A stretch of DNA of 64,000 bases, from NCBI RefSeq assembly GCF_047511655.1, contig NC_133394.1, positions 54,840,501 through 54,904,500 of the forward strand, in the 5' to 3' direction. The stretch is from Castor canadensis. Lineage: Eukaryota > Chordata > Mammalia > Rodentia > Castoridae. Positions 33,841 to 46,369 of this stretch are shown here, piece by piece. Position numbers and translations under genes: made by a program. Positions within the stretch are counted from its first letter, which is position 1; every line of letters starts with the position of its first letter. The notes beneath the pieces were generated by a model. The model made no database searches and was not told the DNA's origin. It was given only the letters and a program-made list of their open reading frames with translations.

Positions 33841-36800
33841 GTAGTCAATCATTTTTAAATGTGTCTAAAAATCTTTAAATTATTTAATAGCTACTAGCTG
33901 TTGTTACAAAGATATAAAGACTCCTTCATGTGGCTTCCAGTATCTCATAGCTCATTTACACTTCTTTCATCCTTGCTGGAAGTGTGAAAAGTATTTCCAT
34001 TAATGTGCACCATTCTTACACACAGCAGCTTTCTACTTTATTAAACTCAATGTCAAACTAAATCAGTGCCCAAACAGATATCTATAAATAATACTTTTAA
34101 TGATCAACTTTTTGCAGTCACAAAAGTTTTTCCTTTTACATGATCACAAGGTTCTTAAAAGTAGCAGATTTTCAATGTTTTGTAAAAGTAGCAGATTTTC
34201 AATGTTTCATTTGCAGATCATGAAGTGCTTTACAAAAGAAGAGCCTTGTAACTGCTGATTAGTACCATTAGAAATTAAAGTTAAGCAAACATCCAATTTA
34301 AGAAGTCATAAATAATAAGATGCTTGTACTGTAAAAGGTTTTAAGCCAAAAATAAATCTAAAGCACTGAAATATTGTACTGTGGTTAAAAGTGAAACACA
34401 TGTCAACCCCACCTGCTTCTACATACTCTGCTTACAAACTTTTGCACATGCTACATCTTCTGCCTGTAATGAAAGTGTTCTCTTTACTACCCAACACCAG
34501 AGTACAACTGGATATTCTAAGTGTTCCTCTAGGCTCACACACTGGCTCTTTTATGTGGAAAAAACATAGTACCTGTTCATATTGTAGCAAAAGAGAAGTA
34601 AACTGGAAGGAAGGGCTTGCACTATTGGTTGGTGGGAAAGGTATGTCACACTGTTTTTCTTCTCTCTTTGTTCCACAGCACAACTCCTGTGGCTTTTTCT
34701 AATGCTTTTCTTCCTACTTTCAAAGATCACTATATCTACAGTGTTGTTGATTCTGCTCAAGTTCTGGGGAAATTCTCAGAAGTAACTGTCCATGTTCCTT
34801 CACCCTCCTGATCTCCCCAGGCTTTGTTTTAGCAGTAGTCTTTCATTTTACAAGATTTGAATACAAGAAGTTTTAATTACATTTCAAATCAATTCAAATG
34901 TTATTCTATTTGCAAGCATCTTTTGGGGGTGGTGAAGAAAAAAGACATAATTCAGAAATGTAAATGGAGGGCATTCTAAAATGGATGATATTTTGTACAA
35001 GGTTCCGAATTATTCTGCATTATGTCTTTTTTTTTTCTTTATGTGTGATTGGTGATCATGGTCAAAAAAATGGTAACAAGCACAGAAGGAAATGTTAATG
35101 TGATTTTAGAATTCATGTTCTGCAGAAGCTCTAGAGAGCAGTTCTGGTAATAGACACAAGTACAGATTTTAAGATCAGGAGGAACAGATTTGTGAAAAAC
35201 AATCTATAGGGTTAACCTCCCCAGACAACATAAACAGAAATTTCTCATCCAGATCTTGTTCATCTGGGACTTAGGAACACTTTCCTGAAATGGTGGCAGA
35301 AATGGAATGACCATGAATGTGGTAGCCCTTGTTTTGTGTATTCCTGCATCAAAGGACCTCTAGGGGATAAACAGGGATTCCTCTGCCTCATTAAATCACA
35401 AGATTAGACAAGAAGAGACACAAAGTGTAAGAATATAGTATTTGTTTTGAAAAGAGATGACCAAACAGCTTTAAAGAGAACTATAGAGGATGCTATTTTC
35501 ATTATAAGGTGCCAACCCAGTTTCACAAAAAGAAGTGTGTGAAATAGCTCTAAATTGGTTACTTTAGCTCATATTCTCCCAGAACTACAATTCTATTTGT
35601 AATTTTTCCTAAGATCAACTTTTCAATTTTCGTATTATGTACTCCATTCCATAAGGGTTTCCACAATTTTCTGTTACCAAATGAGGTGATGGTTCACTCT
35701 TACTTCCACAGATGTGAGAAAATATCACATGGAAGGAAAAATGAAACCCAGTGTGCTCTACAAATGGATATGATTTTTATAAGCACATGAAGTATTACGC
35801 ATGCACATATACATATGTGTTTGTGCATTTAACACTCCACTATTTTCCTGAGCTCACCTTTCAACATAAACTCATGTATGTGTTCAAGGACTGGCTGATG
35901 TTATTTAGCTAGAGGGGAAAAGGACAGGTGTGTTTAATAAAGGTACAAAATGAAAAAAATAATTTAACTTACTATAATTGTCTTTTGGAAGATGTGTATC
36001 AGAATAAATGTGAAAATAATATAAAATATGTTGTATCATTGTGTTTATAGTACTCATGAGCTAGCTTTGGATTCATTTTGAAATAGATTTTCTTTTCCTT
36101 CAGATAAGGAAAATTGAAGAAATAAAAGAGATATTTGGACTAAGTTTTGCCACAGAGTGTTCAGCTGTGTTTCCATGTTGGTTGAAGGTCAACCAACAAT
36201 GGTAGAAACATAGAAAATATCAGTGATCTATACTGGTATTAGTGAATTGCAAAAGATAAGTTCTGTACCAAGTAGTCAAAATACTATGTAGTGTATAATT
36301 GCCAACAATAATTTGAAATACTGAATTCTCTTTGGCTAATAGTAAGTTTGTAAGTTGATGGAGCTTGAAGTTTCATCCAAATACCATTGTAATGGAGAAA
36401 AATGCTGTGCTAACAGAATTAATCCAGTGGTATTTATTAGTGAATGTTACTCTTGACATGATGCTAATAGTGGTGTCCCCAGATGAACAATGGTTATATC
36501 TAAGTTTGAATTTTACTATAGGATTATGTTTACACAATGTCTTGGAAATGATGTGTATTTTGCAGCTATCACAACACCTGATAAGTGACAAGCAAAGCAG
36601 GTATCCCATCCCTGTATATAGAAATAATAGTATCTATTCACAGCTTAGCTGCTCATTTCAATATTCATTACCATTCTGCTATTATCTATCAACTTCAATT
36701 CCTTTTTGAATTTTATACTTTGTCTTCACTTCTTGGGTATGCTCTCTAAGCTGCCCACAGATTCAGAAAATCCTCTAACTTTCTACACAGGCTAGACATT

Positions 36801-37794
36801 TCCCAATTAAGATACTCCAGGTGAAACTGAAAGAGTTGTGCTATGAAGACAGAATGAAATAAGAAAAAAGTTGGGCTATTATAATGTTCCATAAGTGGTA
36901 AATCTTATGGTTCTTCACATATTTTTGTGCATGTGTGACATGTTTTTTCATACTATACACTTAAGAGTACCACACACGCAAATTAATTAGAAAAGGATAC
37001 AAAAAGTAACTCACAGGTTCCCTTATGAACATGTAATGATACACATTCTGATTCATTGTGACTTGCAAATAGAAATAAAATTGAATTTTCTCATATCCTG
37101 GTTGCAATGATTTATAATCCTTTGTAAATCAGAAATAGCAGTTCGAAGCTAGAATTTTTGACCCATTCCATAAATCTTTGCCACTGATCACTGTTCAAAA
37201 AAGCATAGAGAAAAATATTATCAATAACTAAAATTTTTTAAAAAGAGAAAAATGGGACAGTCTGTAACTTTTATACATTATATGTCAAACCAATGATTTT
37301 TATATCCTTAAAATCTTTATAAGAAGATTGGAGGTGCTATTTATTTTAAATGGATTATATTTAAAAAAATTCCTTCTGGAAAATTCTTAATGGATTATAG
37401 AAAATCAGATAAAACAGCCCTATTAATCTTATACCATAACATTAAACATACTCAATTAAGTGTACGGGTAATATAGTACAGGTTTTTAGATTTACTGTCT
37501 TTTTAAACCATTGAAGATACAATCTCTGGTTAGATATTCTACATCTAGGGGCAATTCTAAATTACCCAAAAAGACATTTCAAATATCATAGTCTTGCTAA
37601 TAGACAGGGTTTGAGTATTTCACATAACAGGCAGCCAGTGCTGACTTTCTGCAACTGCTAAAACTGTTCCAAAGCATTTACTCCTGGCAGTACCTGTGCT
37701 TTTGTGGGCTGGAGGCTGTTTCTGGAACATGAGCAGCACAGGCGGCAGAAAGACAAACAGTATCATACTACAGGCAGGACACCTCAGAATTCAC
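33841..37794. other. AT-rich non-coding stretch
   Basis: Contains a 24-bp direct repeat (34157-34180 and 34184-34207), a possible L2 piece at about 34400-34560 (AACTTTTGCACATGCTACAT, then TCTGCCTGTAATG), and open frames at 34391-34702 and 36365-36709. Neither frame has recognisable protein similarity; I read them as chance. Confidence 0.45.
34157..34207. repeat. Short tandem duplication, 27-bp period
   Basis: Two identical 24-bp units (AAAAGTAGCAGATTTT then CAATGTTT) separated by TGT. Confidence 0.9.
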
Positions 37795-37950
37795 AGTGAC
37801 GATTCTCAAATCACAATTTTGATGATAATTAAGCTGAGACATATGCTGGCAAAGAGACTGGCCTGAGGTTATATAGACAATCCTAAGCCAAGGTAGACCC
37901 TGTGACTCCTGAATCCTAGTCTTATACTATAAACACCCCATCAGTTTCAT
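37795..37950 (-). mobile_element. MIR SINE relic
   Basis: Reverse-complement MIR pattern: AATTAAGCTGAGACATATG, then ACTGGCCTGAGGTTATATAG, then ACTCCTGAATCCTAGTCTTA, matching the usual order of the MIR core and tRNA-derived end. Confidence 0.65.
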
Positions 37951-39189
37951 TATTAAAATACAATTGCTACCATATGGGAGAAAACCTAGGGGACTCAGAA
38001 ATCCTCAGCCTGAGAAGTTAACTCTGTTTAATAATTTTTCTTCTGTTTAGCAGGCACCACAAAGGACAAAACCCTCTTTTGTTTTTTTAATAGTTTCAGT
38101 TGTAAAAATTAACATATCCCTTTACAAGGTTGCTGAAAATTGATGTGGTTCTTTCTAGCAGGCAAGACATCTTTAGACAAGAGTGGTAATATTTTTGTCA
38201 CTGCACTTAGCAACTCTTTTCAAGAGTACTGAAAACTTTTCCAAAAAGGCAAGGATTGTTGAAATAAAAAAAAATTGTTTCAATTCATTGGCTAGTAGAT
38301 GGTTATTTCACTGCTGAGTACTGAGTATGTGAAGTATGAGAGCAATGAAATTAACAATGACAAACTTTAAATTAAAATCTAAAACTTTGATTGAGTGACG
38401 GTTTTTCCTGTTGGGTAGAGGAAAGTTTTAAGAAACCCTCCGAAGAGTAAGTTGTGAAAGGAGGAGTCATTCACTTTGGATCAATTTGCACTGCAACCTG
38501 GACCTGGTCATGCAACCAGCCGAGATCTGCCTAAGAGGTCCAGGAGCTTCCCTTGATTCTATAGGGATGATGAGGGCTGTCAGATGTTTTTGTTCTTTAT
38601 GACATTGTGGTGGGACCAAATTTTAGGCAGACACCTAGCTGCCTGTTGCTTCTGCTTTCAATATTTTTTAAAGAAGACAACACAGGATAAACTTTGGTTT
38701 TTGAGACAAACTCTTGGATGACTGATGATGGGGCCAACTTAATATGATTCAGAACCTCCATAATACTTGGATATCACATTGATTCAGTTTCTAGTTTAGT
38801 ACATCATACTTTTTGACTTCTCAAAAAACAAATGTTAATGAAAGAGGACTATATAATTTTCTTGCAATATAGCAGGTTAAATACAATGTAGAGTAAGTTA
38901 AATAAAAACTCATAATACAAATAAAATGGCACATAAATAAGATTTCTTCAAAGACATTATAGAAGTATCACATTTAAAGTTAAGCAAAGATAATGCACCA
39001 TTCTACAAATTTGAACTACAGACTTTCAGAGGCTATGACTACCCAGAAAAAAATAACAAAGTTTAGACTTCAACATTGAACTTGGAAATCCACTACTTTA
39101 GGCTGATACTGTCAATTTAATTTATTGAACAATAATACCTCTAAAAATGCTGATCTACACAATGGGATGGTATATGGTTCTTTAGAAAC
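37951..39189. other. AT-rich non-coding stretch
   Basis: Nothing recognised. Confidence 0.5.
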
Positions 39190-39610
39190 ATACACATCCA
39201 TGGTCCTGAGATGCCCATTTCTGTTCCCAAGAGTCTAGCCAAGTCAAAGGAGCAATGGAAGTGGGCCAGGACTGGAATGCCTGGACCAGTGTTATCTGAA
39301 GGACACTGGGAGCTAAGTAAACTCATGTTATCTAGAAGAGAAGCTACTTTCTTGCATATACACCAAAGTTCCTCGGAGCACTGGTCATATGATGGAACAA
39401 AGCAAGCTAATGATATCAATGCTTGCATAACCCAGTTTTCAAAACTCCTCCCGCCATGGTGGTCAGTTGCTGAACACAGTGAATAGGATAAGTGCTATTT
39501 GTCCAGCTGGCCACCACTGAACATCCTCTGTTAATAAATTTCAATACTTTTATCTTGTATGCTGTCTCCAGTTCTTTTATTCAGTGTCTAGCCAACCCAC
39601 CACACTGCCC
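39190..39610 (+). other. Possible LTR-like segment of unknown family
   Basis: More GC-rich than its flanks. It ends with a promoter/polyadenylation-like arrangement: CTCCCGCCATGG, then TGTTAATAAATTTC (AATAAA near 39533) and TTGTATGCTGTCTCCAG, resembling an LTR U3-R-U5. No paired LTR or internal viral sequence is seen, so it could equally be single-copy DNA. A 91-codon open frame at 39211-39486 has no recognisable similarity. Confidence 0.25.
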
Positions 39611-40944
39611 TAGCACAGCAGGGCTATGAACAGAACAGATGGGTAGTTAACAAACTAAAAAGGTAACAAATTAAAAAGGCTATAATTTATAACATAAGAG
39701 AGGATAAGAAAGACTTGTAGAAGATGGTGGAGTAATTTTAGGGTGAGATTTTGTAGAATTCAGAGTGTCAAACTAAGTTATATATCTTCCTTCCTTAGGT
39801 AATGGGGAATGGGAAACCTTCATATAGAGAGTGATGTAATCAAATCATGTATATGAAAATCCATCTAGTAGTGCATTCTGGGTAAGTAAAAAAGGAAAGA
39901 TGCTAATGCAGATTAATTAAACTCTGGATGGGAAAGCACCTGGCTTCAAGAGGGACTAGAACTGAGAACCTAGCATTGCCCAATCCCTTTCACCTCCATA
40001 TCTTCCTCCTTCTCATAACCATTCTATTTCCTCTTAGAGTAGAGTAGCAGGGGCAGGCAAATAGGGCCATGAAACATGTCTGTTGAATGGTCTTGTTTCA
40101 CATTTTCATAGCTTCACTCAGAAGGAAATGGGGATTTCCTCCCTTTGTTTTTCTTTTGAAACTCTTCTTGCCTCACTATGTAAAGTGGTCACCCTTCAAG
40201 GTGTCACACAAGGAAATCAGTGCTTCCCTCATTCATCTATAGAAACTATAGAGCAAAGTATTACAGGTATAGTGTATGTTCCTGAAAATAAGACAATTCT
40301 GCAACCTGAATCATGAAAGAAGAAATAGTAATATCTATTGTAGCTACCATCTGAAACTGTAAAATGAAAGAGATGAAAAAAAAATCAAAGATCTTCATGT
40401 GTAGGTTCTAGGTGACGAATAGACTAAGGAAAACTATAACCAAAGTTCATGAGGGTAGTGAAAAAGATTAAACAAAGTGATAAATTTAGACTAAAAATGC
40501 TGAATGTAAAATGGCCAATGCTGATGTGGAAAGAAAGGAAACAGAAATGGAGATTTGGAATTCAGAGAAGCTGGTAGAGTCAAAGAATTGGGGAAGAACG
40601 ATAAAGTTCACATTGTGAAAATAGACGAAATCACTTAAATAGAAAATGTATGTGAGAAAAGAAATAGCATTATATTAAAGGGTACATAAAGGAAGAAGGT
40701 ATGGTTACTACAAAAAAGAATGCAAAAGAAAAAGTTAAATAGTTCACTGTCTGAGAAGACTTGCCTAATCTAACTAAATGTAGCAGAACAGAGGAGAGTG
40801 AGGGAAGTAGAAGGCTCATGGTGACTAGGACGGTTGTTGTTTAATTCCAAAAGAATAATTTTGGCAGAGGAATTGAGATGGAGGCTAGATTGCTTTTGTT
40901 TGAGAAAAAGCTAAGAAATGAAGAAGGGATATCGCACACACACA
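39611..40944. other. AT-rich non-coding stretch
   Basis: Nothing recognised. A 77-codon frame at 40083-40316 is unsupported. Confidence 0.5.
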
Positions 40945-41018
40945 GTTTTTGCAGTGTTGGGGATGAAGTCCAGGCTCTTGTACATGTGCTGGGTAAGCAC
41001 TGTACACCCTCAGCACAG
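40945..41018 (-). mobile_element. ID-like SINE
   Basis: Reverse complement of a tRNA-derived ID element. The plus strand shows TTTTTGCAGTGTTGGGGATG, then GCTGGGTAAGCACTGTACA, corresponding to the B and A boxes. Diverged. Confidence 0.7.
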
Positions 41019-41364
41019 GTTTACATTTTTTTTAGGTGAAAAATAACTTGAGATTAAATCTCAAATATGACCAAGTTGTTTGAAAAATAAAAATAAGTAA
41101 CAAGACTAGGTCTAGGACACAAACAATAGAAAATTATAATTCTAGAGTAGAAAATTAAATAATACCAATATTCACATTCCAGTTAAAAAATTTGAGTTAG
41201 CAAATTCTACTTACACAGTTAAATTATCTTATTTACATTAAAGTAATTCATCAGATAATTATATGTTTTCCTCTTTACTTCTTTTTTAAAAAATTGCTCG
41301 GTATCTAAATATTTATTTATCTTTAGAAAATTGGCTACTGTTGGAGTATTGGCTAGAGATAGGA

Positions 41365-41801
41365 TGTATTGTTTTTCTAACGCTGCTATTACAAAGCACC
41401 ACAAACTATATGGTATAAATAACAGAAATGTATTATCTCACAGGTCTAGAGGATAAAAGTCCAAGACCAAGGTATTGGCAGGGTTGGTTCCTTCCAAGAG
41501 CTGCGAAGAACACTCTGTTCCATACCTTTACCCAAACTGATGGTTTGCTGGCCATTTTTGGCATTCTTTGATTTGTAGACATATTACTCCAATCTCTGTG
41601 CAGCTATTCACATGGCATACCCTGTGTTCCCCTCATATAAGGACACCAATCATATTGAATGAGGGACCCATCATAATGAAGCATGACCTCACCTTAAGTA
41701 ATTATATTGGTAATGATCCTTTTTCCAAATAAGATCACATTCAGATGTACTCAGGATTAGGACTTCAATATATGAAGTCAAGGCACAATTTAACCTACAG
41801 C
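41365..41801 (-). mobile_element. MLT1 LTR (MaLR)
   Basis: Reverse orientation. Plus-strand blocks in order: TTTTTCTAACGCTGCTATTAC, GCACCACAAACTATATGG, GGCAGGGTTGGTTCCTTCC, TACTCCAATCTCTGTGCAGC, ATAAGGACACCAATCAT, TCCAAATAAGATCACATTC and GGATTAGGACTTCAATATATG. A nearly complete LTR. Confidence 0.87.
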
Positions 41802-44800
41802 TCTTTGGGGCTTTTGTTCCCAGTATGGGATTGACTTTCCCAAACTCATTTGAGGTACTATTCTCTGGAACTTTGAGCTTGAACCAAGTAGTGTCAAGAA
41901 GCAAGGCCAGTTTCTGAGGCAGAGGCACTCTGCTAATAATCCATAAGAGTGGAGACTAGAGCTGAGGGGCTCAGTGGTAAGGCATAATGTTAGGGACAGT
42001 ACTGGCACTGCTCCTGGGTTCTGATGCCCTAGATTGTCTTAGTGTCTGTTCTCTTAGCTTCATTGTCAATGGATCTCCCAATTTGTGAGTCACCTGATAA
42101 CTTTCCAGCAAGTCTTTTTTGGCTCCAGTTAGCCAGAATTGGATTTTGTTATTTATAATCAAGAAACTTGTCAGGTACACATACTTCATCATATTTTTCA
42201 TATTTAAGGCTCATCCTATTTCAAAAGCACAGTAGCTCAATGACATAACTTCAGGAAACTCTTATAATTAAAATTATTAATAATCATTGCAATGAATATA
42301 TATATATATTGTACTAAAATTAGCAGTTTTACTTTGAGTTGAGTTTAAGGCAAATTTCTGTCTGAACAAATGAGTTTTTAATTATGCTTAAGTAATATGT
42401 AGTGTTAAGTAATATGTAGTGTGGAATTCTAACTGATTAGAATTCCAATAAAATGATTTGGATTGGATTACTTTCTTCCTATTCAGAAAAAATGTTAAGG
42501 ATTATACTTGACAAAAATAAAAAGTAGGCAGATGAGATTTCTACTGTATTTCAAGATGTCTGCTGTTAATTTAACGTATCTACTACTTTATTTTTCAGAG
42601 ATAACTCTGAGAAATGTTTATTTGGCCTGATAAGATCCATTTGTAATTATAATGTAGTTACAAAAAAAATGTATAAATGTATGAGAAAATATCTTTTTCA
42701 CCCATACAAAAAATTCACTGTTGAAGAATTTTTCTACACTTTATTGCTGAGATGGATGAGGGAAGGAAAAATATTATTTTACTCACTGTTTTTTTTTGTT
42801 ATAAAGTAAAAATTTTATAAAAATAAAACTGTGTCACATTTCATACTAATTCTGTGATATAAATCAGTTGTATTTATAGATTCAAAGCCAAACTTGAAAA
42901 AAAAATCTCAGAAACTAAGGGACTGATGACCTATAAACTATAAAATAAATTCTGCTGTCTTGGTTCAAAGGGCATTTGATTATACTCTGCAGTGTCAGGG
43001 TCACTGACATCAGAGAACATCCTGGAATGATAAACAAGGCAGACCTGTAATATACACCAGAGAGTGACAATACACACCTGTCACTACAAGGTTTGAGACA
43101 AAACAGTAGGCACTTGCAGACAGCTGTGTCATCCATGAGTGAGTATACTCACAATGCAGGAACGGGTGAGAGGAAATACCACACTCAAATCAATTCAGAC
43201 TGCAGCTTCACAGTGCTTGTAGTGGCGTATCTTTTCTTATGTATGAGCTCATTTGGTTAGAAAACTATATTGTTAAATTTCCTTTCCATTCTCTCAAGGG
43301 ATCCCTGATTTTCCTTTGTATACACAACATTTTAAAGTATTTTAATAAGTATCATGCAAATGACTGTTCACTTGGCAAAGAATGAGCTACTATATAATAA
43401 ACTTTTAATAACTTGCCTTATGGATTTGTTCTCACCATGATTTAAGAATAGTCCAGAAGTTTGATTTCCATGTCTTTAAGAGAAAAAAAAATTGACTTAG
43501 TTGAATTTTTTTCCAGCTTTGAATGTTTTACCTTCGTCATTTATGCCTAATCATGCATTTTTCATAAAGAACCACAGCAACAAAACAGTTCTTTAAGATT
43601 TATTTCAGCATGATTCATTGGAGTACTTTTTTTATTTCAAGTTCTTATTTTTAACACTTGGTACTTGAAGGAATGTTTACTCAGCATTTGGAATTACTTA
43701 CTATTGGGCACATATATAGGAAATGGTTCCTGCCTTGTTGGTATTTATATTCTAAAGAAAACTTGTGAAACCTCCTTAAATGTAGGGTTTTGTTTGCGTA
43801 TTTGTATCTACCTTATTCCAAAAGTAACTGAAACAGATAAGACATTCTTGAAAATTTTATTACTATTTTTTGTCTGATTCTTCATGATTCTGAGACAATT
43901 AAAATCTAAAAGACAATTTCCTATTCTGGCCTAAAAAATTACCTTGAAAAAAATTTTTAACTTAGAAATTTCAAATTCTGTGTTCTCATTGTATTTGGAC
44001 AGAAATGTTTTAAGTTTTAAATTTGCCATTTTCATAAAATTTCTACTTTTGAAAAGACTATTTTAAAAAATCTTACAATTTGCTAGCTCATTACTAAGTA
44101 TATTATAGGGTTAACCATTCATTACTTTTTATGTGTTTTATGGCACATAGTATTCAGTTGGATTTAAAATATTTTTAATGTGCTAGTTTCTACAAGAAGA
44201 ATTTTGAGTCATGAGTTGAATTTAATAAACTGCAATTAAGTTCAAATATTCTGAGAACTAATTCAATGACTTAAAAGTGTTAGAAATTGAGTATTGCATG
44301 CTGAACACATTTTTCAATGTTCACATAAAACTGAACAAACAGAAGAATTATGAGAATTTGTATTGCTTTTACATTTATGTTGACAAAGCTAAATAGTCAT
44401 TTACTGCCCCACATCCTATTTTAATTAAAACTATGATTGACTATCACTACAGCAAAATGTGTTAGAATTTCTGCAAATGTACTGTATTCTCTACCTTGTT
44501 TTTCTTATAGGAATATATCTTAATAGTGTTGATTCCATACCTTTAATTAAAGAATCATATCTTGCTTTGATAAGTGATTATTCAACAAATGCAACACTGC
44601 TGTATTATTATTTCATGGAGTATTATTCTATCTTTAGTATGCTTTAGAATATTCATACTGTTCTCAACAAAGCAAGATGCCCATAATTTATGAAATATAG
44701 GGTAACTATGTGATGAAAATTCTTATTAACAGTAACAGATTATGTGCTTTTTTCCAGAGCAGAATAGTCAAATTGGAACCTTCTCTAATAAATGCATTAA

Positions 44801-46254
44801 AGGCCCAACAAAAATAGAGGCTTACATCCTCTTTCAGTGTTATGGAATTGATTTGATTTCTCAGTGGTTCTCTGATTTTCATTGTAAAGCTTTATTTGAC
44901 ATTGGTATTGACTTTGACTTTTTAATATATTTTTGCTCCTTGTCAACAACTTTTCACAAGTCAGACCATTATGTCCCTTTGATAGATTTTGTAGGAGGGC
45001 AGCTGTCATCTATGGAAAATCACCAGACAATATTAACTATGCCAGGTGAAGATAATTACAAACTTGTGTCCAATATATGGAGAACATGTGGAATCAGTGC
45101 ATGCATGGATTATATTCCCATCCTTTCATAAAGTCCATTTTCTGTTTTACGTAAATGGTGCGTTCACTGGGTCTTGCTTCTGCATGCAATACTTGTGTTT
45201 CTGGCATTCAATGGATGTTGCAATAAGAATAAAGGAGTAGAATTTTTTTTTCTTTTTGAATGTACTGGCTCAACAGAAGTTTTCAAACACTCAAAAGTAC
45301 ATTGAAACACTTAATTTTTGGATAGAGTTAAATTGCAATTTTAAATAACAACCAATCTTTTATATTTTTAAAAATTTTGAAAACTTGGGTTTTTGTTTCC
45401 CACAAAAACAAACAACTCTCTTTCTGCTGGTTCTTGCATTGTAACAATCACCTCCCTCACCACCAAAGGGTTTATAATGCTTGCAGCACACAGCTGTGGT
45501 CTACAGATGAATTTCTCATCATGTTCAATCATAATAGGTGTAAAAAACTTAATTTTGGGCAATCTGTCATTGGAGAAAGTGAAAATAGTTTATATTAATG
45601 AAAGAAACTATGAGGTACTTCCCACGTTTTTTGCAGACCATGGAGCTGTATGCGTGAAACACTTGTAAATGTATCATGAATGTCTCCAGATATAGTTTAA
45701 TGGGGCAAAAAGACCAACACCATCAATTATTTGCAGAAAGCTTGCTTGGAGACAGTCATGCCAAGCACCTGAATCCATTTTAATGGTGGAAGTGGACACA
45801 TATGCTCAGGAAGTTCAAATCCTTTATGAGTAACACTTACTTATGATATATAGAACAAATGCAAAACTATGTTTTTTTTTCTTTTAGCAATGTGGTTATT
45901 TTGAAGTTCATGCTTAATATGTCTTTTTGAATGTATTAGTGTCGTGACTGTTACATAGAAATGCTTAGAAGCTACTCTGAATTATGGGATTGAAGATAAG
46001 AAGGACTGTGCTTTTAAAGAATCTGACAAGTATAAGTGGTTTGTTTATATTTTTAGAACTTAAAGTTAGGAACATTAACTGGTTGATACTGAATATTGAA
46101 ACAGTATTTCTCTTGGTACACTTAATTGGAAGATCTTCATCACCTTTGGACAGACTCATCCCCAGCAGCACCTGCATTGTCAGTATTACATCTCATTCCC
46201 TTAAAAATCATGATAAAGTAAATGATATTTGGTGTTAGAATAATGATTGAAGGC
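41802..46254. other. AT-rich non-coding stretch
   Basis: Contains a 17-bp tandem duplication at 42388-42421, a short (TA)n at about 42296-42309, and a 129-codon open frame at 44742-45131 that I cannot assign (see findings). Other short frames are unsupported. Confidence 0.45.
42388..42421. repeat. Perfect 17-bp tandem duplication
   Basis: TTAAGTAATATGTAGTG twice, head to tail. Typical of a small replication-slippage event. Confidence 0.92.
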
Positions 46255-46265
46255 TTATTACTAAA

Positions 46266-46354
46266 TTCATGAGAGAGCACTTGCCTACCATGCTCAAGGT
46301 CCTGGGTTGATCCCCAGCACTGAAAAAATGAAAAACAAAAACAAAGAATAAAGG
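46266..46354 (+). mobile_element. ID-like SINE
   Basis: GAGAGCACTTGCCTACCATG (A-box region), then CCTGGGTTGATCCCCAGCAC (B-box region), and an A-rich tail. Flanked by TTATTACTAAATTCA (46255-46269) and TTATTAATGAATTCA (46355-46369), a 15-bp duplication with two mismatches. Confidence 0.85.
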
Positions 46355-46369
46355 TTATTAATGAATTCA

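Noticed and set aside
34391-34702. 103-codon frame with a nearby GTATGT donor and CCACAG acceptor
   Set aside because: Donor and acceptor are only about 40 bp apart, too short for a mammalian intron, and the left part resembles an L2 relic.
36365-36709. 114-codon plus-strand frame
   Set aside because: Hydrophobic chance-like composition in AT-rich DNA, with no similarity I can recognise.
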